A DNA stretch of 64,000 nucleotides from Psychroserpens sp. NJDZ02 (lineage in GTDB: Bacteria; Bacteroidota; Bacteroidia; Flavobacteriales; Flavobacteriaceae). The stretch is taken from NCBI RefSeq assembly GCF_004843725.1, contig NZ_CP039451.1, positions 122,501 through 186,500 of the forward strand, given 5' to 3'. This document shows positions 28,732 through 39,602 of this stretch, piece after piece; position 1 is the stretch's first letter, and every line of letters starts with the position of its first letter. The translations under genes were made by a program, and so were the position numbers. Below the pieces are notes generated by a model. The model was not told the origin of the DNA. It saw only the letters and a program-made list of their open reading frames with translations, and ran no database searches.

Positions 28732-29291
28732 TTGAGTAAATCATTAATTGCCTCTTTTACCGAATCACTATTCCAATTAGCTGCTCCATTTTTGTCAATT
28801 ACGATAGCACCTTTTTGATTGATCAAAAATGTATGCGGAATGCTACTTACCTTAAATTGATTGATTATTGGAGTCTCTAAAGGCGTATAAACCTTAAAAT
28901 TGTAACCGTTTTTATCCATAAATGCTTTAATGGTTTCCTTTTTTTCGTTGGATACAAATACAAATTCAATTTTATCGCTATAAGCTTCATATAATTTTTG
29001 CATACTCGGTAATTCGGCTATACACGGTGGACACCAAGTTGCCCAAAAGCTGACAAGTACGATTTTGTTTTCCGCTTGACGGAAATTATACACGCCACCA
29101 TTCAGGTCTACTAAATTCCAATTATAATTGGTGATTCGCTCTCGCTTTGAATCGGTTTCAATACTGGGCGAAAATAACGCCAAGCCTTTATGGAGTTGTA
29201 TTTGAATAAATTGCCTACTAGCTGGAATAATTAATAAGACTATAATCAGTCCAAAAACTATATTTTTAAATGTAATCTTAGGTTTTTGCAT
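28728..29291 (-). CDS. TlpA/ResA-like thioredoxin-family protein
   Basis: The 187-aa protein has one N-terminal membrane helix (about 11-24) and a periplasm-facing thioredoxin fold. The active site is W-CPPC (C87/C90) in FWATWCPPCIAELP, with the cis-Pro segment VSSIPHTFLI. It probably reduces disulfides or protects exported proteins. It is a single gene with a 4-nt convergent overlap with the peptidase gene. Confidence 0.9.
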   Translation of the reverse strand: MQKPKITFKNIVFGLIIVLLIIPASRQFIQIQLHKGLALFSPSIETDSKRERITNYNWNLVDLNGGVYNFRQAENKIVLVSFWATWCPPCIAELPSMQKLYEAYSDKIEFVFVSNEKKETIKAFMDKNGYNFKVYTPLETPIINQFKVSSIPHTFLINQKGAIVIDKNGAANWNSDSVKEAINDLLN

Positions 29292-29306
29292 AAGTCTAAA
29301 AAATAA

Positions 29307-29333
29307 GAAGCACCTAATACAATTAGGTGCTTC
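29307..29333 (-). terminator. Hairpin terminator between two minus-strand genes
   Basis: GAAGCACCTAAT and ATTAGGTGCTTC form a 12-bp stem with a 3-nt loop. On the minus strand it is followed by TTATTTTTT. It ends the lipoprotein gene at 29360. Confidence 0.82.
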
Positions 29334-29359
29334 AAATCTAACAAAAAAACAATTAAGAA

Positions 29360-30238
29360 TTATCTGTTTACTGTCCCAGTTAATGATTGCACTGGTCCTG
29401 CTCCCATAGTTATAGAAGTACGCAATGCTGCATCCGTAGCCACATCTTTTAATAAAGGCTTTAAAACAAATGGAGCTGTACTGTTATCAGGACTTGGCTC
29501 TACAGATACTACAATCGTAGTTCCTCTTAAATCCGTTGGAAACGTAAATCCTGCTGGTGCATTTTGTAAGAAATCTTCACCTGGATATCCTGGGCCATTA
29601 CCGGCGTCACCTTTAAAAGGAGACGTTGCTGCATTATCATCTGCCATAGAAGCATCTGTAAAAGTTCCTGTACTTATTGGTGTACCGTTTATTAAAGCCC
29701 ATCCTTCATATTTCCATCCATCAGAAAGTTCTGGTAAATTTAATCCTGTTACAGGTATTCCCGAAGCGTTATCTAAAAACCAAACGCCACTTTCTTCATT
29801 TGTATCATCCATATCTGTAGGTGTCGCTAAAATAAATGCTCCTGCCGCTGTAGAAAAATCTGCTACTAAGTTAGAATTCACACTTGCTGAGCTTCCTGAA
29901 AAATCTCCTGATAACACTTTAGTTGCTGCTGGTGCTGGATCTGGATCGTTTGTTGGCTCAATAGATAAAACAAAAGCAGTAGCTGAAGCTAATTGCGTGC
30001 TTGATACTGAAAATGTTTTTGGAAATGTGTCCACATCACTAAATGTCCCTGTAGATACAGGTGCTCCGTTCACTATTACCCATCCTTCATATACAAAGTC
30101 GTCTCCAAGTGGGTCTAGTCCTGTAAGATTTAGTGTTAATTCTGATGTTTCCACCTGTGTTGTCGCATCATCATCGTCACTACATGACACACTTAATACA
30201 CCAAGAGCCATTACAGCTAAATACATTTTTTTAATCAT
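29360..30238 (-). CDS. Lipoprotein with two anti-sigma-K-like repeats
   Basis: The 292-aa protein has a lipoprotein signal (MIKKMYLAVMALGVLSVSC) followed by an acidic SDDDD stretch. It is built of two similar modules, YEGWVIVNGAPVSTGTFSD (about residue 50) and YEGWALINGTPISTGTFTD (about residue 180), each followed by a VxSIEP/VVSVEP strand. The modules resemble the C-terminal domain of RskA-type anti-sigma factors, but no sigma-binding part or membrane helix is present, so a binding role at the cell surface is more likely. Function unknown. Confidence 0.75.
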   Translation of the reverse strand: MIKKMYLAVMALGVLSVSCSDDDDATTQVETSELTLNLTGLDPLGDDFVYEGWVIVNGAPVSTGTFSDVDTFPKTFSVSSTQLASATAFVLSIEPTNDPDPAPAATKVLSGDFSGSSASVNSNLVADFSTAAGAFILATPTDMDDTNEESGVWFLDNASGIPVTGLNLPELSDGWKYEGWALINGTPISTGTFTDASMADDNAATSPFKGDAGNGPGYPGEDFLQNAPAGFTFPTDLRGTTIVVSVEPSPDNSTAPFVLKPLLKDVATDAALRTSITMGAGPVQSLTGTVNR

Positions 30239-30366
30239 AATTTTGGTTTTAATTAATTAAACAATTTTTATTACAACTGTCGCTTCTTAAAATGAATCCT
30301 TACATATTTAACAAAAATAAATCCTAAAATTTAATTTAGGAGCTTTAATATCTATAATTTGATAGA

Positions 30367-32637
30367 TTATGCGTTATTCTCTTTTTTAATTAAGTTAAGC
30401 GCACTTCCTTCGTTATACCAAGCAATTTGCGCTTCGTTATACGTATGATTAACAACTACTGTATCTTTAGTTCCATCGGCATGAACAACCTCAATTGTTA
30501 ATGGTTTACCAGGAGCAAATTCGTTTAAATCTACAAAGTTGAATGTATCATCTTCTAAAATTAAATCGTAATCCGCTTCATTATTAAATGTTAATCCTAA
30601 CATTCCTTGTTTTTTAAGGTTTGTTTCGTGGATACGTGCAAAAGATTTTACAATTACTGCCACAACTCCAAGATGTCTTGGCTCCATAGCTGCATGTTCT
30701 CTAGAAGAACCTTCTCCATAATTATGGTCTCCAACGACTATAGTTTTAACACCAGCAGCTTTATAAGCTCTTGCTGTATCTGGCACACCTCCAAACTCTC
30801 CTGTTAATTGATTTTTAACAAAGTTTGTCTTCTTACCAAATGCGTTAACAGCACCGATTAAACAATTATTAGAAATATTATCTAAATGCCCTCTAAAACG
30901 TAACCAAGGTCCAGCCATACTAATATGGTCTGTTGTACATTTCCCAAAAGCCTTTATTAATAATTTAGCACCAGAAATATCACTTCCAATTGGTGTAAAT
31001 GGTGTTAATAATTGTAATCTTTCAGAATCCGAAGCTACTTTTACTTCCACGCCACTACCATCTTCATCAGGAGCTAAGTAACCATTTTCTTTAACTTCAA
31101 ACCCTTTTGGAGGTAATTCCCATCCTGTTGGCTCATCAAACATTACTTCTTGCCCCTCTTCGTTCAATAACGAATCCGTTAAAGGATTAAAGTCTAAACG
31201 ACCAGCAATTGCAATAGCAGCTGTAATCTCTGGAGACGCTACAAAAGCATGTGTATTTGGGTTACCATCTGCACGTTTTGCAAAATTTCTATTAAACGAA
31301 TGCACAATACTGTTTTTAGGTGCATTTTTAGGATCACTATATCTAGCCCATTGTCCAATACATGGACCACAAGCATTCGTAAATATTTTAGCATCTAACT
31401 TTTCAAAGATTCCTAAAATACCATCTCTATCTGCTGTATAACGTACTTGCTCAGAACCAGGATTAATCCCTAATTCTGCTTTCATTTTTATACCTTTATC
31501 TAAAGCCTGTTGTGCAATAGAAGATGCACGCGATAAATCTTCGTAAGACGAGTTAGTACAAGAACCAATAAGTCCCCATTCTACTTGTAAAGGCCATTCG
31601 TTAGCTGTAGCCTTTTCACCCATAGTTTTACCAACTGGTGTTGATAAATCTGGAGTAAAAGGTCCATTTAATAATGGTCCTAATTCTGATAAATTAATAT
31701 CTATGACTTGATCAAAATAATTTTCTGGATTAGCATATACTTCAGCATCTGCAGTTAAATAGTCTTTAACTTGATTTGCTGCATCAGCGACATCTGCTCT
31801 ATCTGTAGCACGTAAATAACGTTCCATAGACTCGTCATATCCAAAAGTAGACGTTGTTGCACCTATTTCTGCACCCATGTTACAAATAGTCCCTTTTCCG
31901 GTACAAGACATAGATTTAGCACCTTCACCAAAGTATTCAACAATGGCTCCTGTTCCTCCTTTAGCAGAAACAATACCAGCCACTTTTAATATGACATCTT
32001 TTGGTGCCGTCCAACCAGATAATTTACCGGTTAACCTTACCCCTATTAATTTAGGAAATTTAAGTTCCCATGCCATACCTGCCATTACGTCTACAGCATC
32101 AGCACCACCAACACCAATAGCTACCATACCTAAACCACCAGCATTTACTGTGTGCGAATCAGTACCAATCATCATTCCTCCTGGAAATGCATAATTTTCT
32201 AAAACGACTTGATGAATAATTCCAGCTCCTGGTTTCCAAAAACCAATACCGTATTTATTAGACACAGACTCTAAGAAGTTAAAAACTTCACTACTCACAC
32301 TATTAGCGTGTTTTAAATCAGTTGTAGCACCATCCTTAGCTTGAATCAAGTGATCACAATGTACCGTTGTCGGCACTGCAACATTATCTTTTCCTGCTTG
32401 CATAAACTGCAATAAAGCCATTTGAGCTGTTGCATCCTGACAAGCGATCCTATCTGGAGCAAAATCCACATAGTCTTTACCCCTTACAAAAGCGGTATTA
32501 GGTGTTCCATCCCAAAGGTGAGAATACAAAATCTTTTCAGAAAGCGTTAAAGGTTTACCGACAACTTTACGCGCTGCATCAACACGTTCCGTCATTTTAG
32601 AGTAAACACCTTTAATCATATCGATATCAAATGCCAT
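30367..32637 (-). CDS. Aconitate hydratase (mitochondrial/AcnA-type)
   Basis: TCA-cycle enzyme of 756 aa that isomerises citrate to isocitrate. 4Fe-4S ligands are visible in [10 protein letters not shown] and in [13 protein letters not shown]. The C-terminal swivel domain has [17 protein letters not shown]. It lies downstream of acnB, but a strong terminator stands between, so each probably has its own transcript. Confidence 0.95.
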   Translation of the reverse strand: MAFDIDMIKGVYSKMTERVDAARKVVGKPLTLSEKILYSHLWDGTPNTAFVRGKDYVDFAPDRIACQDATAQMALLQFMQAGKDNVAVPTTVHCDHLIQAKDGATTDLKHANSVSSEVFNFLESVSNKYGIGFWKPGAGIIHQVVLENYAFPGGMMIGTDSHTVNAGGLGMVAIGVGGADAVDVMAGMAWELKFPKLIGVRLTGKLSGWTAPKDVILKVAGIVSAKGGTGAIVEYFGEGAKSMSCTGKGTICNMGAEIGATTSTFGYDESMERYLRATDRADVADAANQVKDYLTADAEVYANPENYFDQVIDINLSELGPLLNGPFTPDLSTPVGKTMGEKATANEWPLQVEWGLIGSCTNSSYEDLSRASSIAQQALDKGIKMKAELGINPGSEQVRYTADRDGILGIFEKLDAKIFTNACGPCIGQWARYSDPKNAPKNSIVHSFNRNFAKRADGNPNTHAFVASPEITAAIAIAGRLDFNPLTDSLLNEEGQEVMFDEPTGWELPPKGFEVKENGYLAPDEDGSGVEVKVASDSERLQLLTPFTPIGSDISGAKLLIKAFGKCTTDHISMAGPWLRFRGHLDNISNNCLIGAVNAFGKKTNFVKNQLTGEFGGVPDTARAYKAAGVKTIVVGDHNYGEGSSREHAAMEPRHLGVVAVIVKSFARIHETNLKKQGMLGLTFNNEADYDLILEDDTFNFVDLNEFAPGKPLTIEVVHADGTKDTVVVNHTYNEAQIAWYNEGSALNLIKKENNA

Positions 32638-32774
32638 AAATTTTATTTTTTTTAAATTCTACTTTAATCCTTACAAGATACGAAATATAGAGAGACTTTA
32701 AAAGCATCAATAATAGTATAGATTGATTCTAATATAAGTTATTTATATGCTAAAATTATTTAAAGTTCACGCAT

Positions 32775-32806
32775 AAAAAAGCCCGAATCTAAGATTCGGG
32801 CTTTTT
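32775..32806. terminator. Terminator between the two aconitase genes
   Basis: AAAAAGCCCGAATCT and AGATTCGGGCTTTTT form a nearly perfect stem with A/T runs on both sides. On the minus strand it ends acnB, 19 nt after its stop. Confidence 0.9.
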
Positions 32807-32824
32807 AATATATTTATTAAGTTG

Positions 32825-35605
32825 TTATGCTAACACTAACTTCTTTTTAGAAGGTTTAAAACTAGTTAATACGATGCCATCAACTGCAGCTTCATATTCA
32901 GCCATTGTAGGTGTTCTTCCTAAAATGGTAGACAATACCACTACTGGTGTAGAAGACAACAACGATTCTCCTTTCTTTTCTCCTGAATCTTTTACAACTC
33001 GACCTTGGAATAAACGTGTAGAAGTCGCCATTACCGTATCTCCTGGTTCAGCTTTTTCTTGATTCCCCATACAAAGGTTACATCCTGGACGCTCTAAATA
33101 TAACATGTTTTCGTATTTAGTACGTGCTTCTCCCTTAGGTGCATCATCATTAAATTCGAATCCTGAATATTTAGTTAATATATCCCAATCACCTTCCGCT
33201 TTTAGCTCATCCACAATATTATAAGTTGGAGGTGCCACTACTAATGGTGCTTTAAATTCTACTTTACCATGTAGCGCCTCTATATTCTTCAGCATTTGCG
33301 CTAAAATTTGCATATCCCCTTTATGGATCATACAAGATCCAATAAATCCTAAATCCACGGTTTTAGTTCCTCCGTAGTAAGATAAAGGTCTGATATTATC
33401 GTGTGTATAACGTTTTGAGACGTCTTCATTGTTTACATCAGGATCAGCAATCATTGGTTCAGCAATTTCATCTAAATCAACAACAACTTCTGCAAAATAA
33501 TTAGCATCCGCATCTGGTTTTAAAGCTGGTTTAGCACCTGACTTTAATTCTTCAATTCTAGCATTCGCTTTTTCAACTAAACCTTTAAGCATTTGCTTTT
33601 CGTTATCCATTCCCTTATCAATCATGATTTGGATACGACCTCTTGCAATTTCTAAAGATTCAATTAAAGTCTCTTCTTCTGAGATACAGATAGACGCTTT
33701 AGCTTTCATTTCTGCAGTCCAATCTGTAAATGTAAACGCTTGATCAGCTGTAAGTGTACCTAAGTGCACTTCAATAATTCTACCTTGGAAAACGTTATCT
33801 CCACCAAACTGATGTAACATCTGCTCTTGCGTAGCATGAACTACATCACGGAAATCCATAAATGATTTCATTTCTCCTTTAAAAGTTACTTTTACAGATT
33901 CTGGGATTGGCATCGTCGCTTCACCTGTCGCTAATGCTAACGCCACTGTACCTGAATCGGCTCCAAAAGCAACACCTTTAGACATACGTGTGTGAGAATC
34001 TCCTCCAATAATAATATCCCAATCATCCACAGCAAGATCATTTAAAACCTTGTGTATTACATCGGTCATTGCATGATATTTTCCTTTAGGGTCACGCGCC
34101 GTAATTAATCCGAAGTCATTCATAAAGGTCATTAACCTTGGTATGTTAGCTTTAGACTTATCATCCCAAACAGAAGCTGTATGACACCCTGATTGGTATC
34201 CTGCATCCACAATTGGAGAAATAATAGTCGCTGCCATCATTTCTAATTCTTGAGACGTCATTAAACCTGTAGTATCTTGTGATCCAACAATGTTTACTTC
34301 TACTCTTACATTAGATCCTGCATGTAATGTTTTACCTGGAGTTGTTCCTACAGCATTTTTGTTGAAGATTTTTTCAACAGCTGTTAGACCTTGTCCATCA
34401 ATAGACACTTCTTTAGAAGTCGCATATACTTGAGGGATGTCAATTTCTAATATTTTACACGCTATAGTTTGTACTTTCTTTCCAAAAACAACTGCATAAG
34501 ATCCACCCGCTTTAATAAACTCCATTTTTGGTGGTGTTAAAGCAGTAGAGATATCTTTTAACTCTTTGTCTCCGTTATATAATTTTTTAGTTTTTGTATT
34601 TATAGTTAAAACCGTACCTGTTTCTACAGAATAGGTTTGTTTTAAAACTGGCTCACCATCTGCATCTACTACAGTGTTACCATCAGCATCTTTTTGTTTT
34701 TCCCAATTTTTTAAATCGATACCAATACCACCAGTTACCCCAACCGTAGTTAAGAAAATCGGAGCAATACCATTTGTCCCAGCTATTACCGGTGCAAAAT
34801 TGATAAAAGGTACATATTTACTAAACGGAACTCCGGTCCATAACGCCACGTTATTTACACCAGACATTCTAGAAGACCCTACTCCCATTGTTCCTTTTTC
34901 TGCGATTAACATCACACGTTTATCAGGATGTTGCTCTTTTAAAGCTAACAATTGATTCTGCATGTCTTTGTTATGCTCAAACATACATTGCCCATGTAAT
35001 TCACGATCTGATCTTGAGTGTGCATCAGCACCTGGAGACAATAAATCTGTAGAGATATCACCTACACCAGCGACAAAGGTTACAATTTCAATTTCTTCAT
35101 CAACTTCTGGAAGTTTTGTAAAAAATTCGGCTTGTGCATAGCTCTCTAACAATTCTTTTGCAATCGTATTTCCTGCTTTAAAAGCCTTCTCTAAAAGCGC
35201 CATATCTGCTTCGTATAAAAACACTTGTGTCTTTAATACTTTTGCAGCTTCTGTAGCAATAGCAACATCGTTTCCTAAAGCTAAATCTAATAATACATCA
35301 ATTGATGGACCCCCTTTCATGTGTGACAATTGCTCAAAAGCAAACGCAGGTGTCATTTCTTCAACTACAGTTTCACCTAAAATAATTTCCTTTAAAAACT
35401 TTGCTTTTACTCCTGCAGCACTCGTTGTTCCAGGTAAAACATTGTAGATAAAAAAGTTAAGAGACTCTTCTCTATATGGGTTATTTACATCAACAATTTG
35501 AGTAATAATGTTGCTAAGTAATTCAGCACCATCAATAGGTTTAGGATGAAGTCCAAGTACTTTCCTGTCTTCAATCTCTTTTAGGTAATCTTTATAAGTG
35601 TTCAT
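32825..35605 (-). CDS. acnB: Bifunctional aconitate hydratase 2 / 2-methylisocitrate dehydratase
   Basis: The 926-aa protein has the AcnB domain order: helical HEAT-like N-terminal domain (about 1-160), then the swivel domain, then the catalytic domains. 4Fe-4S ligands are in GSCMIHKGDM and RPGCNLCMGNQ. It may also serve the methylcitrate pathway, as in enterobacteria. The neighbour downstream encodes a second aconitase. Confidence 0.95.
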   Translation of the reverse strand: MNTYKDYLKEIEDRKVLGLHPKPIDGAELLSNIITQIVDVNNPYREESLNFFIYNVLPGTTSAAGVKAKFLKEIILGETVVEEMTPAFAFEQLSHMKGGPSIDVLLDLALGNDVAIATEAAKVLKTQVFLYEADMALLEKAFKAGNTIAKELLESYAQAEFFTKLPEVDEEIEIVTFVAGVGDISTDLLSPGADAHSRSDRELHGQCMFEHNKDMQNQLLALKEQHPDKRVMLIAEKGTMGVGSSRMSGVNNVALWTGVPFSKYVPFINFAPVIAGTNGIAPIFLTTVGVTGGIGIDLKNWEKQKDADGNTVVDADGEPVLKQTYSVETGTVLTINTKTKKLYNGDKELKDISTALTPPKMEFIKAGGSYAVVFGKKVQTIACKILEIDIPQVYATSKEVSIDGQGLTAVEKIFNKNAVGTTPGKTLHAGSNVRVEVNIVGSQDTTGLMTSQELEMMAATIISPIVDAGYQSGCHTASVWDDKSKANIPRLMTFMNDFGLITARDPKGKYHAMTDVIHKVLNDLAVDDWDIIIGGDSHTRMSKGVAFGADSGTVALALATGEATMPIPESVKVTFKGEMKSFMDFRDVVHATQEQMLHQFGGDNVFQGRIIEVHLGTLTADQAFTFTDWTAEMKAKASICISEEETLIESLEIARGRIQIMIDKGMDNEKQMLKGLVEKANARIEELKSGAKPALKPDADANYFAEVVVDLDEIAEPMIADPDVNNEDVSKRYTHDNIRPLSYYGGTKTVDLGFIGSCMIHKGDMQILAQMLKNIEALHGKVEFKAPLVVAPPTYNIVDELKAEGDWDILTKYSGFEFNDDAPKGEARTKYENMLYLERPGCNLCMGNQEKAEPGDTVMATSTRLFQGRVVKDSGEKKGESLLSSTPVVVLSTILGRTPTMAEYEAAVDGIVLTSFKPSKKKLVLA

Positions 35606-35838
35606 ATAGTAATTAAAAGGATTATTTTTGAATCATAAACGTCCAATCAAGCTAACCTTTTAACTTAATTGAACCGCCTATTTAAGGCAAACAAAATTAC
35701 AAAAAAATGAAGTCTTTTGAAAATATTTAAGATATTAGAATATTCACTGAACAAAATGCAGCAATAAGACCAAATACGACTTAAAAGATATCGAAATGAT
35801 AATTTTTGATACTTTAAAATATTAAATTAATAACAAAT

Positions 35839-36984
35839 CTAACTTGCAAACCATCTTTTAACCTGAGCAGAATCTCTAAATTTTATAATTGGATATTCAA
35901 AAAAGGAAAATAAGAGATAAGAAAGCACTAAAGTAGCACTCCAATAGAATACTAAAACACCCAATTTAATTAAATCGGATAGATCCGAAATAGCAACACA
36001 TTGCTGAATACTTAATAGTACAATAGAATAATTTATTAGATAAATAGAATACGACCATAAACTAATAGCTGTAATTGGCTTTTTAAGTATTGTTGTTGAT
36101 GTCCAATTTGAAAACATAGGAAATGTAAGCACTATACTTATTGAAACTATAGATAAATAATACACATTAAAGAACGTTGAAAAATGGTCAGGATTTAATG
36201 AGTTTATATAAATATAGACATGAATACCCATGAATAAAATAGCACCCAAACCACAGCTTATCCATTTATAACGTCTCCACGCTAAAGCATAATAAAATGC
36301 TAGAAAGGCAGCTAAAAAACCGTAGTAAATACTATCTAATCTATACACGACAACTTTACGCAAAGATTTACTCCAAGAAAAATCATTAGGACTATTGGTG
36401 ATACCAACATCAAAAATAAATCTATGAAAAATTGAGACACATATTACAAGCAGTGTTACTACCAAAAACAACCATTTACTACTCTTTTTAAAAATTAAAC
36501 TTAAAAGGAATACTAAAATGGGTCCAATTAGATAGGCAAATTCTTCGATAGTTAAACTCCATGATTCCGTAAAAAAATCAGCCTGTCTATTTGAGAAATT
36601 CTGAAGAAAAAAGAAATACTTGTAGAGTTGTTTTGGGACTTCAGTATTAAAAACGAATAACAAACCAATATTGATAAGTAATACTAAATAATAATTAGGC
36701 AACGTCCGTAACCAACGACGCATCCAAAACTGAGTGAAATTTTTAAACTTCGTTTGTTTAGCTTCTATCTGTTTAATTAAAATACCTCCAATTAAAAAAC
36801 CACTAAGCACAAAAAAAAGGTCAACGCCGATAGTTCCAAAAAACTGAATGGTTTTAATAAGTGTTGACTGTGATTCGGGGAAAATTAAAATGGTAGAATG
36901 TGAGCAAAGAATAAGCAAAATCGCTAATGCTCTAACAACATCTAAACCAAAAATTCTTTGTTTGTTTGTTGTTATGGATTTCAA
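35839..36984 (-). CDS. Acyltransferase 3 family membrane protein
   Basis: The 381-aa OafA/YrhL-type O-acyltransferase has about ten membrane helices. The N-terminal signature is RIFGLDVVRALAILLILCSH, with the family His and Arg/Asp. Such enzymes acetylate sugars on surface polysaccharides; the target is unknown. Last gene of the six-gene minus-strand operon, 15 nt after the small membrane protein gene. The 35606-35838 gap upstream of acnB shows no gene. Confidence 0.88.
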   Translation of the reverse strand: MKSITTNKQRIFGLDVVRALAILLILCSHSTILIFPESQSTLIKTIQFFGTIGVDLFFVLSGFLIGGILIKQIEAKQTKFKNFTQFWMRRWLRTLPNYYLVLLINIGLLFVFNTEVPKQLYKYFFFLQNFSNRQADFFTESWSLTIEEFAYLIGPILVFLLSLIFKKSSKWLFLVVTLLVICVSIFHRFIFDVGITNSPNDFSWSKSLRKVVVYRLDSIYYGFLAAFLAFYYALAWRRYKWISCGLGAILFMGIHVYIYINSLNPDHFSTFFNVYYLSIVSISIVLTFPMFSNWTSTTILKKPITAISLWSYSIYLINYSIVLLSIQQCVAISDLSDLIKLGVLVFYWSATLVLSYLLFSFFEYPIIKFRDSAQVKRWFAS

Positions 36985-36999
36985 TGGATCGTTGTTGAA

Positions 37000-37191
37000 T
37001 TATTTCTGTCTTGCTACTTTTATAAGTTTTAGTATGCCCAAAAATATAGCACAAAATTCAGTAAAAGTTCCTAGAGTTAAAAGTAGACTCCCATTGGCTT
37101 CCCCTTGAATTTTAAATACAGCGCCTACTATAGTTAGCCCTATTCCTAATATCAAAAGAATTAATGGCACTTTAAATTGTTTCAAACTCAT
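37000..37191 (-). CDS. Small two-helix membrane protein
   Basis: The 63-aa protein has two hydrophobic helices (about 8-26 and 35-55) around GEANGSLLLTLGT and a basic tail. The pattern recalls the N-terminal part of GldL (a gliding/type IX secretion motor protein), but it is too short to be GldL. Its start abuts the MoxR stop, so it is co-translated. Function unknown. Confidence 0.65.
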   Translation of the reverse strand: MSLKQFKVPLILLILGIGLTIVGAVFKIQGEANGSLLLTLGTFTEFCAIFLGILKLIKVARQK

Positions 37192-38145
37192 TTAAAATAA
37201 GCTTTTAATAATATGTTCAATAGTTACCCCTTCAGCTTCTGCCTTATAATTTTTAATCATTCTGTGACGTAAAATACTAGTTGCTACTGCTTGTACATTT
37301 TCTATATCTGGTGAAAATTTACCGTTAATAGCCGCATGTGTTTTTGCTGCTAAAATTAAGTTTTGAGAGGCTCTTGGACCAGCACCCCAATCGACATATT
37401 GCTTAACTAAATCTGCTGCAGAATCACTATTTGGTCTAGTTTTACCAACCATAGTTACCGCATATTCAATAACATTATCTGCTACAGGAATACGTCTAAT
37501 TAACTTTTGAAAATCTACGATTTCTTGCGAAGTAAATAAGGCATTCACTTTGGGTCTATGATCAGAAGTTGTCGCCTTAACCACATCTACTTCTTCTTGA
37601 AAACTTGGATAATCTAAATTGATAGCAAACATAAAACGGTCTAATTGTGCCTCAGGAAGTGGATACGTCCCTTCTTGCTCAATTGGGTTTTGAGTTGCTA
37701 AAACAAAATATGGTAAATCTAATTTGTAATGGTGACCAGAAACTGTTACCGAACGCTCTTGCATAGCTTCCAACAAAGCTGCTTGTGTTTTTGGAGGCGT
37801 ACGGTTAATCTCATCTGCTAATATGATATTAGCAAATATTGGCCCTTTGATAAACTTAAATTGTCTGCTTTCGTCTAGGATTTCGCTTCCTAAAATGTCA
37901 CTTGGCATTAAATCTGGAGTAAACTGTATACGTTTAAAATCCAATCCTAAAGCTTGAGAAATAGTATTAACCATTAAAGTTTTGGCTAATCCTGGAACAC
38001 CAATTAATAAGGCATGACCACCAGAGAAAATCGAGATTAAAATCTGATTAACCACATCGTCTTGCCCTATAATGACTTTGGCTACTTCTTGCCTTAACGC
38101 ATTGTATCTTGTTACTAGAGATTTTACTGCTGCAACGTCTGACAT
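37192..38145 (-). CDS. MoxR family AAA+ ATPase
   Basis: The 317-aa protein has Walker A GVPGLAKT, Walker B IILADEINRTPP and sensor 1 VLATQNPIEQEGTYPLPEAQ. MoxR ATPases act as chaperones that mature protein complexes, usually with a VWA-domain partner; none is adjacent here. It lies 5 nt after the SurA-like gene, which suggests a role in envelope protein quality control. Confidence 0.92.
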   Translation of the reverse strand: MSDVAAVKSLVTRYNALRQEVAKVIIGQDDVVNQILISIFSGGHALLIGVPGLAKTLMVNTISQALGLDFKRIQFTPDLMPSDILGSEILDESRQFKFIKGPIFANIILADEINRTPPKTQAALLEAMQERSVTVSGHHYKLDLPYFVLATQNPIEQEGTYPLPEAQLDRFMFAINLDYPSFQEEVDVVKATTSDHRPKVNALFTSQEIVDFQKLIRRIPVADNVIEYAVTMVGKTRPNSDSAADLVKQYVDWGAGPRASQNLILAAKTHAAINGKFSPDIENVQAVATSILRHRMIKNYKAEAEGVTIEHIIKSLF

Positions 38146-38150
38146 ATAAT

Positions 38151-39602
38151 TTATTTATTTTTTAACCAGTTACTGCTAAAATCGCAATCTCTATGAGATT
38201 CGCTTATTTTAATATAAGTATCCGTTATTTTTTCGTTTTGCCATTTACCTATAGCTTCATATTGCTTTTCACTTAAAGCTAATTCTTTGATTTTTAAATA
38301 ATCACGAGAGTAATCTGCATCATGATCTTCTATTCTATCAGTAACAGTAACTAGTTTAAACTTGATGTTTCCTTGTCTATCCGAATCTGTTAATACTTCA
38401 CTGATTGCGTTATTTTCTAACCCTTGCAATTGTCCATATAATTCTGGATCCATTTTGGTTAACTCAAAATTGTAATCCTGAGTTTGCGGATTAATTAATT
38501 GTCCACCTTGATATTTTGTTTGTACTTCATCGCTAAATTCTTTGGCAGCCTCAGCAAAAGTATAATCTCCTTTATTAATGTCCTCTTTAATTTTTTCTAT
38601 TCTTTCTTTAGCCTCCATAACTTCTTCATCAGAAATTTCTGGAACTAATAAAATGTGACTTACATCATATTCTTGACCTCTAATTTTTTCTAAGTATATA
38701 ATATGATATCCAAAATCAGTAGCAAACGGATCTGAAATCTCCCCTTCTTGCAAAGAAAAAGCGACATCTCTAAATTCTTTTACCATTCTAGGGTTAGACC
38801 TATTCATTGGAGGTAGTTTTCCTCCAGCTTTTTTTGATCCTGGATCATCCGAATAAAATGCAGCTCTAGATCTAAAACTTTTTCCGTCTTCTTCTATTTC
38901 TCTTTTGTATTCTTTTAATTGATCAATTACACGTTGATTTTCGGTATCACTTACTTTAGGCTCAATTATTATTTGTGCTACTTTAAGTTCTGTTCCAAAT
39001 CTTGGTCTTTCTTCTTTTGGTATTTTATTAAAAAACTGTCTTACTTCTTCCGGCGTAACTTCAATTTCATCAACAATCTTATTCTTCATTTCTGAAGCTA
39101 ACTTATTGCTCTTATTAATTTCGAACATTTCTTCTCTAAAACTTGCTTCACTATCTTTTTTATAAAACTTAAGCAGCTCGTCCATGTTCCCATTAAATTG
39201 TTGCACAAATTGCTCCACTTGTTGGTTTACGTAAGAAGTAATCTCGGCATCATTAACCACAATACTATCTTGTATAGCATGGTGCGCATATAATTTATCT
39301 TCTAATAGCTTACCAAACAGTTGACAATTAGTCACCCCTTCTAAAGAAGCACCTTGCGCTTTTAATTGTAAAATCATTTTTTCAATATCGCTATCCAACA
39401 CAATGTAATCTCCAACTACAGCAGCGACACCGTCTACTTTCGTCGCTCCATTAGCGACTATAGTATCTTTGATTATTTCTGGAGCTGTTTCGTCAATAAC
39501 TTCTTGAGCTGAAGCAGTAAATATTGCTAGTAATAAAAACGCAAAAGAGGATAACGTTTTAGTTTTAATTGTAAATTTCAAATTGTTCGTTTTTAATGGC
39601 AT
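38151..39602 (-). CDS. SurA-like peptidyl-prolyl isomerase, periplasmic
   Basis: The 483-aa protein has a signal peptide (SSFAFLLLAIFTASA), a SurA-type N-terminal chaperone domain and two parvulin repeats. The repeats are around ELKVAQIIIEPK...GGKLPPMNRSNP...FGYHIIYLEKIRG and YDVSHILLVPEI. It should fold outer-membrane barrel proteins. The ATG at 39602 overlaps the previous gene by 38 nt; a TTG seven codons later would also give a complete signal peptide. Third of three chaperone-like genes in this operon. Confidence 0.9.
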   Translation of the reverse strand: MPLKTNNLKFTIKTKTLSSFAFLLLAIFTASAQEVIDETAPEIIKDTIVANGATKVDGVAAVVGDYIVLDSDIEKMILQLKAQGASLEGVTNCQLFGKLLEDKLYAHHAIQDSIVVNDAEITSYVNQQVEQFVQQFNGNMDELLKFYKKDSEASFREEMFEINKSNKLASEMKNKIVDEIEVTPEEVRQFFNKIPKEERPRFGTELKVAQIIIEPKVSDTENQRVIDQLKEYKREIEEDGKSFRSRAAFYSDDPGSKKAGGKLPPMNRSNPRMVKEFRDVAFSLQEGEISDPFATDFGYHIIYLEKIRGQEYDVSHILLVPEISDEEVMEAKERIEKIKEDINKGDYTFAEAAKEFSDEVQTKYQGGQLINPQTQDYNFELTKMDPELYGQLQGLENNAISEVLTDSDRQGNIKFKLVTVTDRIEDHDADYSRDYLKIKELALSEKQYEAIGKWQNEKITDTYIKISESHRDCDFSSNWLKNK

